A stretch of 64,000 nucleotides of DNA from Siminovitchia terrae (GTDB taxonomy: Bacteria > Bacillota > Bacilli > Bacillales > Bacillaceae_C): NCBI RefSeq assembly GCF_003605405.2, contig NZ_QYTW02000019.1:11593-75592 (forward strand), read 5' to 3'. Shown piece after piece: positions 42,992-51,118 of this stretch. Under the pieces are notes generated by a model that worked only from the letters and a program-made list of their open reading frames with translations, searched no databases and was not told the DNA's origin. Position numbers and translations under genes: made by a program. The stretch's first letter is position 1. The number at the start of each line of letters is the position of its first letter.

Positions 42992-44356
42992 TCACACCTG
43001 TTCCGCACCCTTTATTCTCATAACCCGGATTTTATTTATGACGAACAAAAGAATAAACCAAACTGGGGTTACAAACAGGGCAATTCGGGTGTCTTCTCCA
43101 AGTGCAAGCACTACCAAAATAAATCCGAAGAAAGCAAGGATTAAGTAATTGGCAAATGGGAACAGTGGCATTTTAAACTTACTTGTTTTGGCTAAATCAG
43201 GCCTTGTTTTGCGATATTTTAAGTGAGCAAGGACGGTAATTCCCCAAATAAAGATAAAACAAAAAGTGGAAACGCTCGTGATAAGCGTAAATACTCCTTC
43301 CGGCATGACATAGTTCAAAGCGACAACTACCAGTACAGCACCAGTTGAAAAGAACAATGCATTAGAAGGCACTTTATGAGTTGTCAGTTTTATAAATTTT
43401 TTGGGAGCCTGTTGGTTTTTTGCCAGTGAATAGACCATCCGGCTTGTACTAAAAATGGCACTGTTGCAAGCCGATGCAGCTGATGTCAGAACAACAAAAT
43501 TGACAATGCCTGCAGCCGCTACAATACCAACCGCTGCGAATACTTGGACAAATGGACTTTCAGTCGGTTTAACGGCTGTCCACGGATATATGCTCATAAT
43601 CACCAGCAATGCACCGATGTAGAAAATGATGATCCGTATAGGAATATTATTGATCGCTCTCGGGATAACCTTTTCTGGGTCTTCTGTTTCACCAGCAGTG
43701 AGTCCTACAAGTTCAATACCTGCAAACGCAAACATAACCATTTGGAATGAAAGAAAAAAACCGGTCATGCCATTCGGAAACATGCCGCCATGACTCCATA
43801 GATTGGTGAAACTTGATGGACCTGCGTCTGTGGAAAAGCCCTTCAAAATCATAAAAATACCAACAACGATTAATAATAAAATGGCAATGACTTTAATTAA
43901 TGCAAACCAAAATTCCAATTCCCCAAAAAGTTTTACAGTGGCTAAATTCATCAATAACAACAAAACCAATGCTATGAGACCCGGGATCCACTGGGGCACA
44001 CTCGGAAACCAATATTGTATATAAATCCCAACCGCTGTCAAATCAGCCATTGCAATAGTAACCCAGCTGAACCAGTATGTCCATCCAGTGATAAAGGCTG
44101 CCGTATCACCAAAATAGTCTTGAACGAAGTCAACAAAAGAATGATAGTTTAAATTGCTTAAAAGAATCTCTCCAAGTGAACGCATAATTAAAAAGCAAAT
44201 AGTGCCTGTAATTAGATAAGCAAATAAAATAGACGGCCCTGCCAGATGAATCGATTTCCCCGCTCCAAGAAACAAACCCGTTCCAATTGCCCCGCCTATG
44301 GCAATTAATTGTACGTGCCTGTTCTTTAAACCTCTTGATAGATTTTCTTGCTGCAT
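42992..44356 (-). CDS. Amino acid permease (APC superfamily, AAT family; possibly D-Ala/D-Ser/Gly type)
   Basis: 454 residues with 12 predicted membrane segments. The AAT-family signature is at the start (GLKNRHVQLIAIGGAIGTGLFLGAGKSIHLAGPSILFAYLITG), and the conserved FAFAGIELVGLTAGETEDPEKVIPRAINNIPIRIIIFY lies near residues 213-250. Members import amino acids by proton symport. The overall pattern is closest, as far as I can judge, to D-serine/D-alanine/glycine or GABA-type permeases; the substrate cannot be fixed from sequence. It stands alone, with a palindrome and a cre-like site in its promoter region. Confidence 0.9.
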   Translation of the reverse strand: MQQENLSRGLKNRHVQLIAIGGAIGTGLFLGAGKSIHLAGPSILFAYLITGTICFLIMRSLGEILLSNLNYHSFVDFVQDYFGDTAAFITGWTYWFSWVTIAMADLTAVGIYIQYWFPSVPQWIPGLIALVLLLLMNLATVKLFGELEFWFALIKVIAILLLIVVGIFMILKGFSTDAGPSSFTNLWSHGGMFPNGMTGFFLSFQMVMFAFAGIELVGLTAGETEDPEKVIPRAINNIPIRIIIFYIGALLVIMSIYPWTAVKPTESPFVQVFAAVGIVAAAGIVNFVVLTSAASACNSAIFSTSRMVYSLAKNQQAPKKFIKLTTHKVPSNALFFSTGAVLVVVALNYVMPEGVFTLITSVSTFCFIFIWGITVLAHLKYRKTRPDLAKTSKFKMPLFPFANYLILAFFGFILVVLALGEDTRIALFVTPVWFILLFVINKIRVMRIKGAEQV

Positions 44357-44386
44357 GTAAATGACCTCTCTAACTATTTAGGATTT

Positions 44387-44454
44387 GTGAAATTGTTTCA
44401 CCTAAAAATAACCATTTCATACTACCCCTCTTTTTAGGAAGCGATTACATTATA
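44387..44454 (-). promoter_or_regulatory. Promoter region of the permease with palindromic operator and cre-like site
   Basis: TATAAT (minus strand, 44454-44449) is a clear -10 element, though the -35 is weak. AGGAAGCGATTACA (44436-44449) resembles a CcpA cre site with two mismatches and directly follows the -10. The perfect palindrome GTGAAATTGTTTCAC (44387-44401) lies 30 bp before the ATG and may bind a dedicated regulator. Confidence 0.5.
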
Positions 44455-44706
44455 TCAACAAAATTTTCATTCATTTTTCTTCCTTTAATCAAACCTAAAA
44501 AAACCTTTAAATTTTACTTTTGTCCTTAACCTCCCTTTTTGTTACTTTACCATAAAAACAGCGAAAGTAGGGGTAAAGTGCAATTTCACTTCAAGATTTT
44601 TCTTTTCATTTAGTCAATTTTCTGCTGCTTTTTATTTCCGATTGGTATTTACTGGTACTATATTACTATAAAATATAAAGACTGTCGAGGATTCCTCGTC
44701 AAAAGA

Positions 44707-44753
44707 GGGGTCAGACCCCCAGCGCGTTAACGCGCTAAAGGGGGTCTGACCCC
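44707..44753. repeat. REP-like extended palindrome
   Basis: GGGGTCAGACCCCC pairs with GGGGGTCTGACCCC, and the centre AGCGCGTTAACGCGCT is itself a perfect 16-bp palindrome. It starts a few bases after the stop codon at 44759 on the minus strand, so it can terminate or stabilise that transcript. GGGGTCAGACCCC hairpins recur in many bacterial genomes as REP-type elements. Confidence 0.75.
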
Positions 44754-44758
44754 TTAAC

Positions 44759-45637
44759 TCAATCATAGCTTTTTGCCTGCACCCAAAATTCAATGAATAA
44801 CTGCAATGCAATCGTAACTAAAAATACAACAATGGCATAGATGATCCCAAGTTTAAATCCTGCAAGGATGACCATGGCAATGGCAAGAATCCATAAAGCT
44901 CCCGATAACAGTCCACCTTGAGCCACTCGCTTGGGATCCTTCTTAATATAGCGCTCCATCCAAATTTTTTGCTCTTCAATGACCCATGGCTTGTGGCGGC
45001 TCTTTTCAGTCAGCAGTAAGAAAGCCAATATCCCAACTCCTGGAATGACAAATGGAAGCAATGTTCCGAGCACAGCATGAAGGCCCATATTGTCCATAAA
45101 ATACAAAGATGCCGCGGTTATCAAACCGAAAAGGATTCCGCCTACAGCAACGGCATAAATGAGGGCGCGGATCCAAGACATCGGATAGTCACTGGCCGTC
45201 TCTTGTGTTAAACCGAGAAAAACAAAAGCGGCTCCAGAAATCACAATAAATGGAAGCGAGGAAGAAATGCCCTGCGAGATTACATCCGTTGAAAAATATG
45301 AGATGAATCCGACTGTCAGCCCAAACAAAAATAAAATTCCCGCGATGACGTACCCGATAGCATGTTTTAAACCCACCTCTACTTTATGCTGAAAATACAT
45401 CTGTCCGATTACTTCATTCCTTTTTTGGCGGCTGATATCATCCGCCACCGCAGTAATATCGCCCAGCTCACCAATGGCCTTGGTAAACGCTGCTTCTTCA
45501 TCCATTCCTTCACTTTCCAGTCCTTTGATCCGTTCAATCAAATTAGAAACAATCTCTTCTTTGAAATCCTCCAATGCAGGTGTATCCACGTACCCCTTGA
45601 ATAAATCGTCCACATATCTCTTCACCTGTTTACTCAT
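44759..45637 (-). CDS. Membrane protein with DUF1700/permease-prefix domain, partner of PadR regulator
   Basis: About 292 residues from the ATG at 45637, behind GAGGAGGGATAAA. The N-terminal 80 residues (VKRYVDDLFKGYVDTPALEDFKEEIVSNLIERIKGLESEGMDEEAAFTKAIGELGD) form the helical permease-prefix/DUF1700 module. Six or so transmembrane segments follow (YVIAGILFLFGLTVGFISYF through IIYAIVVFLVTIALQLFIEF). It starts 1 bp after the PadR gene and is coupled to it; such pairs are common in Firmicutes. The role is unknown, possibly sensing or counteracting membrane stress. Confidence 0.8.
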   Translation of the reverse strand: MSKQVKRYVDDLFKGYVDTPALEDFKEEIVSNLIERIKGLESEGMDEEAAFTKAIGELGDITAVADDISRQKRNEVIGQMYFQHKVEVGLKHAIGYVIAGILFLFGLTVGFISYFSTDVISQGISSSLPFIVISGAAFVFLGLTQETASDYPMSWIRALIYAVAVGGILFGLITAASLYFMDNMGLHAVLGTLLPFVIPGVGILAFLLLTEKSRHKPWVIEEQKIWMERYIKKDPKRVAQGGLLSGALWILAIAMVILAGFKLGIIYAIVVFLVTIALQLFIEFWVQAKSYD

Positions 45638-45638
45638 T

Positions 45639-45974
45639 TTATCCCTCCTCAAGCAATCTATTTAATATTTGCTGGGTAAACTCCCAATCCAGTTTGTTTT
45701 GATAATATTGCGTTTTTCCCTTATCCGTAATTCGATAATACTTGCGTCTTCCTCCTTGTGTCTCATCACCCCAATAAGCAACGATCAGCCCTTCCTTTTC
45801 CAATCTTCGATAACTGGAATAAAGCGTGGCTTCCTTCAGTTCATATTGGTCATCTGTCTTTTCCAAAATCGTTTTATATATTTCATAACCGTAACTGTCG
45901 CCTTTTTGTAAAATACTCAACACAATCGTATCCGTATGCCCCCGCAACAAATCAGACGATAATTTCCCTTTCAC
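45639..45974 (-). CDS. PadR-family transcriptional regulator
   Basis: About 111 residues from the GTG at 45974, which has GAGGTGGTGAG upstream; a longer frame to 46061 codes for residues unlike the family. The winged helix reads HTDTIVLSILQKGDSYGYEIYKTILEKTDDQYELKEATLYSSYRRLEKEGLIVAYWGDETQGGRRKYYRITDKGKTQYYQN, with the PadR hallmarks SYGYEIYK and GRRKYYRIT. It probably represses its own operon and the coupled membrane protein. Confidence 0.9.
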   Translation of the reverse strand: MKGKLSSDLLRGHTDTIVLSILQKGDSYGYEIYKTILEKTDDQYELKEATLYSSYRRLEKEGLIVAYWGDETQGGRRKYYRITDKGKTQYYQNKLDWEFTQQILNRLLEEG

Positions 45975-46093
45975 CTGCTCACCACCTCTTAGAACCATAA
46001 CAGCCCAAAGTATTATATTCATAATATTACTTTGTCTGTCATAATAATATGCCAAAAACAATAAATTGTAAACACCTTTTTCAAAAAATAAAA

Positions 46094-46130
46094 CCTGTTG
46101 TATTCATTTCATTCAAATGAATACAACAGG
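46094..46130 (-). terminator. Terminator after the DUF2164 gene
   Basis: CCTGTTGTATTCATTT and AAATGAATACAACAGG form a perfect 16-bp stem with a 5-nt loop. On the minus strand it is followed by TTTTATTTTTTG. Confidence 0.92.
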
Positions 46131-46133
46131 TCT

Positions 46134-46382
46134 TTAGTCAACAAGTCTCTTTTCCAACGCATATAGATCTTCTTCCAGCATTTGCATCCTTTGTTCCGCC
46201 ACTTCTCTGGCGTCACGGATGCCTTCATTGTAAAAAATGGGGCCAAGCCTTTCTTTAATAAATTCAAAACAGATTTCCGCAGCAAATTCACCAATTTCCT
46301 CGCCGCGTTCTTTCAGAAAAAATTCTTGGATCTCCTGGATCATTTGTCTTTTCTTCTCTAAAGAAAGCTTGGGCATTAGCAT
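46134..46382 (-). CDS. DUF2164 family protein
   Basis: 82 residues (KLSLEKKRQMIQEIQEFFLKERGEEIGEFAAEICFEFIKERLGPIFYNEGIRDAREVAEQRMQMLEEDLYALEK), matching DUF2164 by its E-IGE--AE---F---RLGP--YN-GI-DA pattern. It is a small, all-helical cytoplasmic protein of unknown function. AAAGGAG is placed seven bases before the ATG. It is the last gene of a small operon headed by a sigma factor gene. Confidence 0.82.
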   Translation of the reverse strand: MLMPKLSLEKKRQMIQEIQEFFLKERGEEIGEFAAEICFEFIKERLGPIFYNEGIRDAREVAEQRMQMLEEDLYALEKRLVD

Positions 46383-46394
46383 ATTTTGACTCCT

Positions 46395-46619
46395 TTACAA
46401 AAATATGAGCGGAATAGCGGAGATGGTGGAAATGAGCACAGGCAAAAATAACGCAAGAACCATTCCTCTTTCAGTGAATTCGAATTCCGGGAGACGAGTT
46501 GAATCAAAGAGCCAGTCTCCCGCTTTTTCAATCCTTGATTTTCGCATGGGAAAATCAGGCACTTCCACATTAAATTCATCCAGCTTTTGAAACAGTTTTT
46601 CATCGCTTTTATTTTTCAT
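46395..46619 (-). CDS. Small single-pass membrane protein downstream of sigma factor, possible anti-sigma factor
   Basis: About 74 residues from the ATG at 46619, which overlaps the end of the sigma gene and uses the GGAGGTGG inside it. The N-terminal 50 residues are charged and cytoplasmic-looking (KNKSDEKLFQKLDEFNVEVPDFPMRKSRIEKAGDWLFDSTRLPEFEF). The C-terminus is one membrane segment (GMVLALFLPVLISTISAIPLIFL). Its position and topology suggest a minimal membrane anchor or anti-sigma factor, but it has no recognisable zinc-binding anti-sigma domain. Confidence 0.6.
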   Translation of the reverse strand: MKNKSDEKLFQKLDEFNVEVPDFPMRKSRIEKAGDWLFDSTRLPEFEFTERGMVLALFLPVLISTISAIPLIFL

Positions 46620-47127
46620 CTCCATCCACCTCCAAATCTTCCTTCAATTTTTTCATCGCATGATGCAGCCTTGATTTAACCGTCCCGACCGGGATCCCCA
46701 AAATTTCTGCCGCTTCTTTTTGTGTTAGGTCATGATAGTAAGTCAGCAATACGACCGCCCTTTGAAGTTCAGGCAGTTGTTGCACTGCTTTCTGGACAGA
46801 CAGCCTTTCTTCCATTGAAATTGCCGAGGTATTATCTGCTGCCACAAATGGCAGCAATGACCAAAATTTTTTCCTTCTCTTCAATCTTGTAGCCATGGTG
46901 TTGTACGCAATTTGAAAAAGGTATGTTTTGAACTTTCCTTTTTCAGGCGAATATTGATGACCTTTAAGTAACTTTTCAAACGTATCCTGTACGACATCAA
47001 TACTCAGCTGTTGATCTCCTGTATATCTGAAAACGAATGTATAGAGCGGTTTCCTATACATCTCATACAGCGTTTCAATCGTTTCTGAGCATCCGTTTTC
47101 CAAACGGATTTCCCTACTTAAACTCAT
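46609..47127 (-). CDS. Sigma-70 family (ECF-type) RNA polymerase sigma factor
   Basis: About 172 residues from the ATG at 47127. Region 2 is visible near residues 20-85 (ETLYEMYRKPLYTFVFRYTGDQQLSIDVVQDTFEKLLKGHQYSPEKGKFKTYLFQIAYNTMATRLKRRKKFW). Region 4 is near residues 110-165 (AVQQLPELQRAVVLLTYYHDLTQKEAAEILGIPVGTVKSRLHHAMKKLKEDL). It overlaps the upstream gene's end by 14 bp. Which group of ECF factors it belongs to and its regulon are unknown. Confidence 0.92.
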   Translation of the reverse strand: MSLSREIRLENGCSETIETLYEMYRKPLYTFVFRYTGDQQLSIDVVQDTFEKLLKGHQYSPEKGKFKTYLFQIAYNTMATRLKRRKKFWSLLPFVAADNTSAISMEERLSVQKAVQQLPELQRAVVLLTYYHDLTQKEAAEILGIPVGTVKSRLHHAMKKLKEDLEVDGDEK

Positions 47128-47488
47128 TTGGCCACCGCTCTTTGATGCCTTTAAACACATAAACCAACTTCGTGATCATCCAAAGAAACGTCACTAAACT
47201 GAACACCACTGTCTGATGAATAAAATATTGGATGACCGGACTGTTGATATTATCCCCTCTTAAAAGGAAAATGAGCAGACCGATTATATTTAAAAATGTA
47301 TAGATAGCAGCAATCAACACAATTGAATCCCAGCGGGTCCAGTAAAAATAAAAATCCGTTTTCGTAAAATCAATTTTTCCCCATTTGTCTCGAACAACCT
47401 TCTTTTCCATTGAAGCAATGACCCCTGCAAAAACTGAGCCAAGCACCGCTACCACAATACTGCTGATCACCCAGCCTGTCACTGGCAT
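47114..47488 (-). CDS. Membrane protein of unknown function
   Basis: About 124 residues from the ATG at 47488 with AAGGGAAGTG upstream; the frame is open further. Three hydrophobic segments (VTGWVISSIVVAVLGSVFAGVIAS, SIVLIAAIYTFLNIIGLLIFLL, TVVFSLVTFLWMITKLVYVF) and a charged loop (MEKKVVRDKWGKIDFTKTDFYFYW). It overlaps the sigma gene and is probably cotranscribed with it. The family is not recognised. Confidence 0.65.
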   Translation of the reverse strand: MPVTGWVISSIVVAVLGSVFAGVIASMEKKVVRDKWGKIDFTKTDFYFYWTRWDSIVLIAAIYTFLNIIGLLIFLLRGDNINSPVIQYFIHQTVVFSLVTFLWMITKLVYVFKGIKERWPNEFK

Positions 47489-47556
47489 ACAGAACACTTC
47501 CCTTCTTGTCTCTTGTAAACTATTACTAATAGCGAGGCAAAAAGGTTCATTTTCAA

Positions 47557-48219
47557 TCAAATAATTTTTTGTCGGGAGGCAGAAATGATCTGAATTAATT
47601 CCTCCAGCGCCATATCTGACATTGAATTCAAACGCAATCGATGTCCCTCAAATGCCAAGTGACTTGTCACTCGATTCGAGACAACGACAACATTTAGGCC
47701 CGCAGCCAGAGCTGCTGTTAGACCATTTTTCGAATCTTCGAAGGCTATGGTCCTCTCAGGATCAGCCTCCAAATCTTTGATGGCCGCTTCATATAACTCC
47801 GGATCAGGCTTGATATTGACCACATCGTCCGCTGTTTTGACGACATCAAAATAGTCCTTTATTTCAAATCGTTTCAAAAAACCCCCGACCCAACTCCTGT
47901 TGGAACTTGAAGCCAGACCGATTTTCAGGCCAAGCTTTTTTGCAGAGCTAAGATAGTCCAAAACTCCATCCCTCAGCTCTAAATTTTGTAATTGGTTCGT
48001 ATATATTGCCTCGGCTTCTTTTATGATCACTTCTTTTGTAAAAGAAACCTTCTTTTTCAAGCGCTCAAATAACACATCATCTGACGTACCGATACAAAGA
48101 GCAAATTCATCTATTGTCAAATCATAATTCAAACGACGGAAAACCTGGCGAAACGCCTCATACCAGACAGACTCGGTATCTACGATTAAACCATCAAAAT
48201 CGAAAACGACTGCTTCCAT
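47557..48219 (-). CDS. HAD-superfamily phosphatase (beta-phosphoglucomutase/YhcW-like)
   Basis: 220 residues. HAD motif I VVFDFDGLIVDTE near residues 4-16, motif II GLASSSNRSW, Lys in KPDPELYEAA and motif IV IAFEDSKNGLTAALAAGL are all present, with a helical cap between residues 18 and 85. Such enzymes act on small phosphorylated metabolites. The VDTESVWYEAF segment resembles YhcW or beta-phosphoglucomutase-like proteins; the substrate is not predictable. Confidence 0.88.
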   Translation of the reverse strand: MEAVVFDFDGLIVDTESVWYEAFRQVFRRLNYDLTIDEFALCIGTSDDVLFERLKKKVSFTKEVIIKEAEAIYTNQLQNLELRDGVLDYLSSAKKLGLKIGLASSSNRSWVGGFLKRFEIKDYFDVVKTADDVVNIKPDPELYEAAIKDLEADPERTIAFEDSKNGLTAALAAGLNVVVVSNRVTSHLAFEGHRLRLNSMSDMALEELIQIISASRQKII

Positions 48220-48246
48220 CTCTTAATCTCCTCATTTTTCATCACT

Positions 48247-49206
48247 TTACTGAGTGACGCTTTTCACTTCTTTTGCACGAGAAACATAACTGTGCAGTAC
48301 CATTCCTGCTACAACAAGTAGCATACCAATCAAGGAAGCAGGAGCCGGCATAGGTGCACTCAACACAACAATTTCTCCCAGCAAAGCGTAAGGGACTTCC
48401 AACGATTGTGTAGCTTCTACTGCAGCAAGTTTGCCCATGTTATCTTTAACAGAATCTGTCGCTTTGAAAAATAAAACAGTAGCTATTACCCCGGAAGAAA
48501 TGGCGACAAGAAAAGACTGAAACGTCTGCTCTTGTGAAGGAAAGGAACCTGTTGCAAGTTCCCAACCGGCAAGGACCAGCCAAAATGGCATACTTCCAAG
48601 GGTCATGCCCAAAACCCTTTGATATGTATCCAGGCGACCACCGCAAACCCCCATCATCTTTCTGTTTCCAAGCGGGTATGCAAAGGAAGCCACTACAATT
48701 GGAATGACGCAGAATAATACATTTTGCAGGGAAAGCCCGTTCATATGCTCTAATTGCATCATAGCAATCCCGGCTAAAATGATCAACGACATGCTCAGTC
48801 CTCTATAGGGGATTTTTCCTCTTACAGAAATATAGCCAGAAGAAGTCAGAATGGTTTCGTAAAAAAGCGGTGCCAAAAGAGAGCCGGAAATAATCGTTAT
48901 CTGAAACGTACTAGCGATTAACCAACCTGGCCCATATCCTGCGGCAAATGTAAGCGGAGCATAAAACAAGCCGAATCCCACAGTACTCCACAGGAGCCAT
49001 TCCCCTGGGTTCGCTTTCATCTCATGGATTAGCTTTCGAAAATTCCCCCTGACCACTACAATTAACAATAAAAAAGGCACCATGAACATATAACGAAGCG
49101 AGGCACTCCAAATCCAACTCCCGCCTGACAAATCCATTGCGCGGTTAAAAATAAATGTGAAGGCAAAAAAGAATGCAGCCACCACACCTAACAATATTGG
49201 CTTCAC
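48247..49206 (-). CDS. EamA/EmrE-type multidrug or metabolite efflux transporter
   Basis: About 319 residues from a GTG at 49206 that has AGGGGGGAG just before it. Ten hydrophobic segments in two halves, as in the multidrug resistance efflux transporter family (PF13536-like) within the DMT superfamily: VKPILLGVVAAFFFAFTFIFNRAMDLSGGSWIWSASLRYMFMVPFLLLIV and the second half near AVEATQSLEVPYALLGEIVVLSAPMPAPASLIGMLLVVAGMVLHSYV. The substrate is unknown. Confidence 0.85.
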   Translation of the reverse strand: MKPILLGVVAAFFFAFTFIFNRAMDLSGGSWIWSASLRYMFMVPFLLLIVVVRGNFRKLIHEMKANPGEWLLWSTVGFGLFYAPLTFAAGYGPGWLIASTFQITIISGSLLAPLFYETILTSSGYISVRGKIPYRGLSMSLIILAGIAMMQLEHMNGLSLQNVLFCVIPIVVASFAYPLGNRKMMGVCGGRLDTYQRVLGMTLGSMPFWLVLAGWELATGSFPSQEQTFQSFLVAISSGVIATVLFFKATDSVKDNMGKLAAVEATQSLEVPYALLGEIVVLSAPMPAPASLIGMLLVVAGMVLHSYVSRAKEVKSVTQ

Positions 49207-49343
49207 GAGGCTCCCCCCTGTCACTTACTTCGAAAATCGAAATATCAAAACATTTACATTATACTACGGAATGCTTGACATTAATATAGATGAAAATAAT
49301 TTTATGAGAGGATGGGCATGTAATTCCTTCTGAATCCGGTATA

Positions 49344-49384
49344 AAAAAACACTCCTTGTCCCGGCTGCAAACCAGGTCATGAAG
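49344..49384 (-). terminator. Terminator after csbA
   Basis: On the minus strand AGACACTTCATGACCTGG pairs imperfectly with CCGGGACAAGGAGTGT, followed by TTTTTTTAT. Confidence 0.75.
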
Positions 49385-49616
49385 TGTCTTTCTTTCTCCT
49401 TTTATTTTTCATTTGGTTGACGATAAATAGTCCTAATGTAAGAGACGCCGCCTCAATAATAATCAGCCACCATTTATGCAAATATCCGTTGTATGCCGAA
49501 ACAATAATCAGGGCAACAACCAAAAGAAAAGAAACAAAGCGATTGTACGTTATCCGTACGAAAAAAATCATCATTAAAGCCGGTAAAAATATAGCGGATA
49601 AGATTTTATCTATCAT
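49377..49616 (-). CDS. csbA: CsbA family membrane protein
   Basis: 79 residues with three hydrophobic segments (ILSAIFLPALMMIFFVRITYNRFVSFLLVVALIIVSAYNGYLHKWWLIIIEAASLTLGLFIV) and a basic C-terminal tail (NKRRKKDTS). This matches B. subtilis CsbA, a small sigma-B-controlled membrane protein. In B. subtilis it is directly upstream of uvrB; here about 7 kb of other genes intervene. I did not see a clear sigma-B promoter. Confidence 0.82.
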   Translation of the reverse strand: MIDKILSAIFLPALMMIFFVRITYNRFVSFLLVVALIIVSAYNGYLHKWWLIIIEAASLTLGLFIVNQMKNKRRKKDTS

Positions 49617-49692
49617 GGCGATCCCCCATGTACATATTGCAAGCCTTATCTATAAGTTTTTCCGAAAATGCGAAAAAGTGCAAGTCTCTTTT

Positions 49693-50337
49693 TCAACGGC
49701 TTCTGCTTTCTTCAATCATTCTCTCAGTGATAGCTGTCAATTCACTTTGTTCAATAAAACGTTCACGGAGCATTTCCGGCAAGATTTGATCAAGAAAGTA
49801 TTGGACACACGTCATATCTTTGAACAAAAGGATTGTGCTTAACGCTTCTTCATATATTTCCATAAACAATGTCTCTGGATTTTCCTTCTGGATCTCACCG
49901 AAAGATTCATACAATAGATCGATTTTATCAGCCACCGATAGAATCCGTCCTTCTAACGTATCGTCCTTCCCTTCTTTGAAGCGCCCCAAATAAACATTCT
50001 GGAATTCCGGCGGAAATTCCTTTTCCACGAATTTCCTTGTCATCTCTTCCTCCACTTCATTGAAAAGACGCTTTAATTCTTTAGAAGCATATTTAACTGG
50101 TGTTTTGATGTCTCCGGTAAAAAGTTCTGCATAGTCATGGTTCAATGCTTTTTCATACAGCAGCCGCCAATCGACTTTCTGCCCTTCCATTTCTTCGACA
50201 GTTCCCAGAAACTGCGCGATTTTCGTTACTTTGAACGAATGGCTGGCCACAGAATGTTCTTGAAATTTGAATTTTCCCGGGCAGCGGTATATTTTCTCTA
50301 AATCAGACAAACTTTTAAAATAATGATGGATCCCCAC
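49693..50337 (-). CDS. YfbR-like HD-domain phosphohydrolase (5'-nucleotidase type)
   Basis: About 214 residues from the GTG at 50337 (MGIHHYFKSLSDLEKIYRCPGKFKFQEHSVASHSFKV), behind AGGTGATTCA. HD motif residues are present: His in SVASHSF, HD in ALNHDYAELFTGDIKTPVKY, and Asp in LSVADKIDLLYE. The family removes phosphate from 5'-deoxynucleotides. A strong hairpin (50402-50430) lies just upstream, marking the end of the pst-phoU operon. Confidence 0.88.
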   Translation of the reverse strand: MGIHHYFKSLSDLEKIYRCPGKFKFQEHSVASHSFKVTKIAQFLGTVEEMEGQKVDWRLLYEKALNHDYAELFTGDIKTPVKYASKELKRLFNEVEEEMTRKFVEKEFPPEFQNVYLGRFKEGKDDTLEGRILSVADKIDLLYESFGEIQKENPETLFMEIYEEALSTILLFKDMTCVQYFLDQILPEMLRERFIEQSELTAITERMIEESRSR

Positions 50338-50401
50338 TTGAATCACCTGCTGCTTTCTTATTTCGAAAAATTGTAACACGAAGCCTTCCCATTTAAAATC
50401 A

Positions 50402-50430
50402 AAAGGACTTTTCCATCGGAAAAAGTCCTT
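50402..50430 (-). terminator. Terminator after phoU
   Basis: AAGGACTTTTTCC and GGAAAAGTCCTT arms around a 3-4 nt loop, followed by TTGATTTT on the minus strand. Confidence 0.85.
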
Positions 50431-50436
50431 GACTCC

Positions 50437-51096
50437 TTATTGATTCAACTCCACTTTCTTCCCCGAGTCCATGTACACAATCCACTCACAAATATTGGTG
50501 ACATAGTCGCCAATTCGTTCCAAATATTGCGCAGTGAGCAGAAGGTGTGTCGCCTGATTGATCAATGACTGATCCTGCGTCATCAGACCTATCAGGTCTG
50601 TAAAAATTTCTTTATAAAAAGCATCCACCTCATCATCGCGGTTCGCTATAGCCTTCGCTTTATCCTTATCCATATGAATGTATGCGTCCAATGCGTCACG
50701 AACCATATCCTGAACTAGTTTACCCATTTTAGGAATATCGATGAGCGGTTTTGCATAAACCTCGCCCTGCAGCCTCACGGTAGTTTTGGCGATGCTCACT
50801 GCATGATCTGCTATTCGTTCAAGGTCTGTCGAAACCTTGAGTGTAGTTGCAATTCTTCGAAGGTCGCTTCCCACCGGCTGCTGCAAGGCAATCAATGTGA
50901 AGCATTTTTTTTCGATTTCCATTTCCGCATCATTGATTTCCCTGTCGCCGTCGATTACCTCTTGAGCGAGCTTTACATTTTTATCAACCAATGCCTGCAC
51001 TGCCTGATGAAGCGCTTCTTCCACCAGCATCCCCATTGTGAGCAGCTGATGGTGCAAGTTTTGCAATTGCTCATCAAATTGATTTCTGACTGCCAT
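50437..51096 (-). CDS. phoU: Phosphate transport regulator PhoU
   Basis: 219 residues, two repeats of a three-helix bundle. The PhoU metal-binding motifs are visible (E-x3-DxxD-like: VIDGDREINDAEMEIEKKCFTLIALQQPVGSDLRRIATTLKVSTDLERIADHAVSIAK near residues 43-100 and ANRDDEVDAFYKEIFTDL with AQYLERIGDYVTNI in the second half). PhoU links Pst activity to PhoR signalling. It is the last gene of the pst operon, with AAGGAGGCTGGC upstream. Confidence 0.96.
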   Translation of the reverse strand: MAVRNQFDEQLQNLHHQLLTMGMLVEEALHQAVQALVDKNVKLAQEVIDGDREINDAEMEIEKKCFTLIALQQPVGSDLRRIATTLKVSTDLERIADHAVSIAKTTVRLQGEVYAKPLIDIPKMGKLVQDMVRDALDAYIHMDKDKAKAIANRDDEVDAFYKEIFTDLIGLMTQDQSLINQATHLLLTAQYLERIGDYVTNICEWIVYMDSGKKVELNQ

Positions 51097-51118
51097 CTGC
51101 CAGCCTCCTTTTTATGAT

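Noticed and set aside
45975-46061. N-terminal extension of the PadR gene
   Set aside because: The residues are unlike the family; the GTG at 45974 has a proper ribosome site and gives the normal length.
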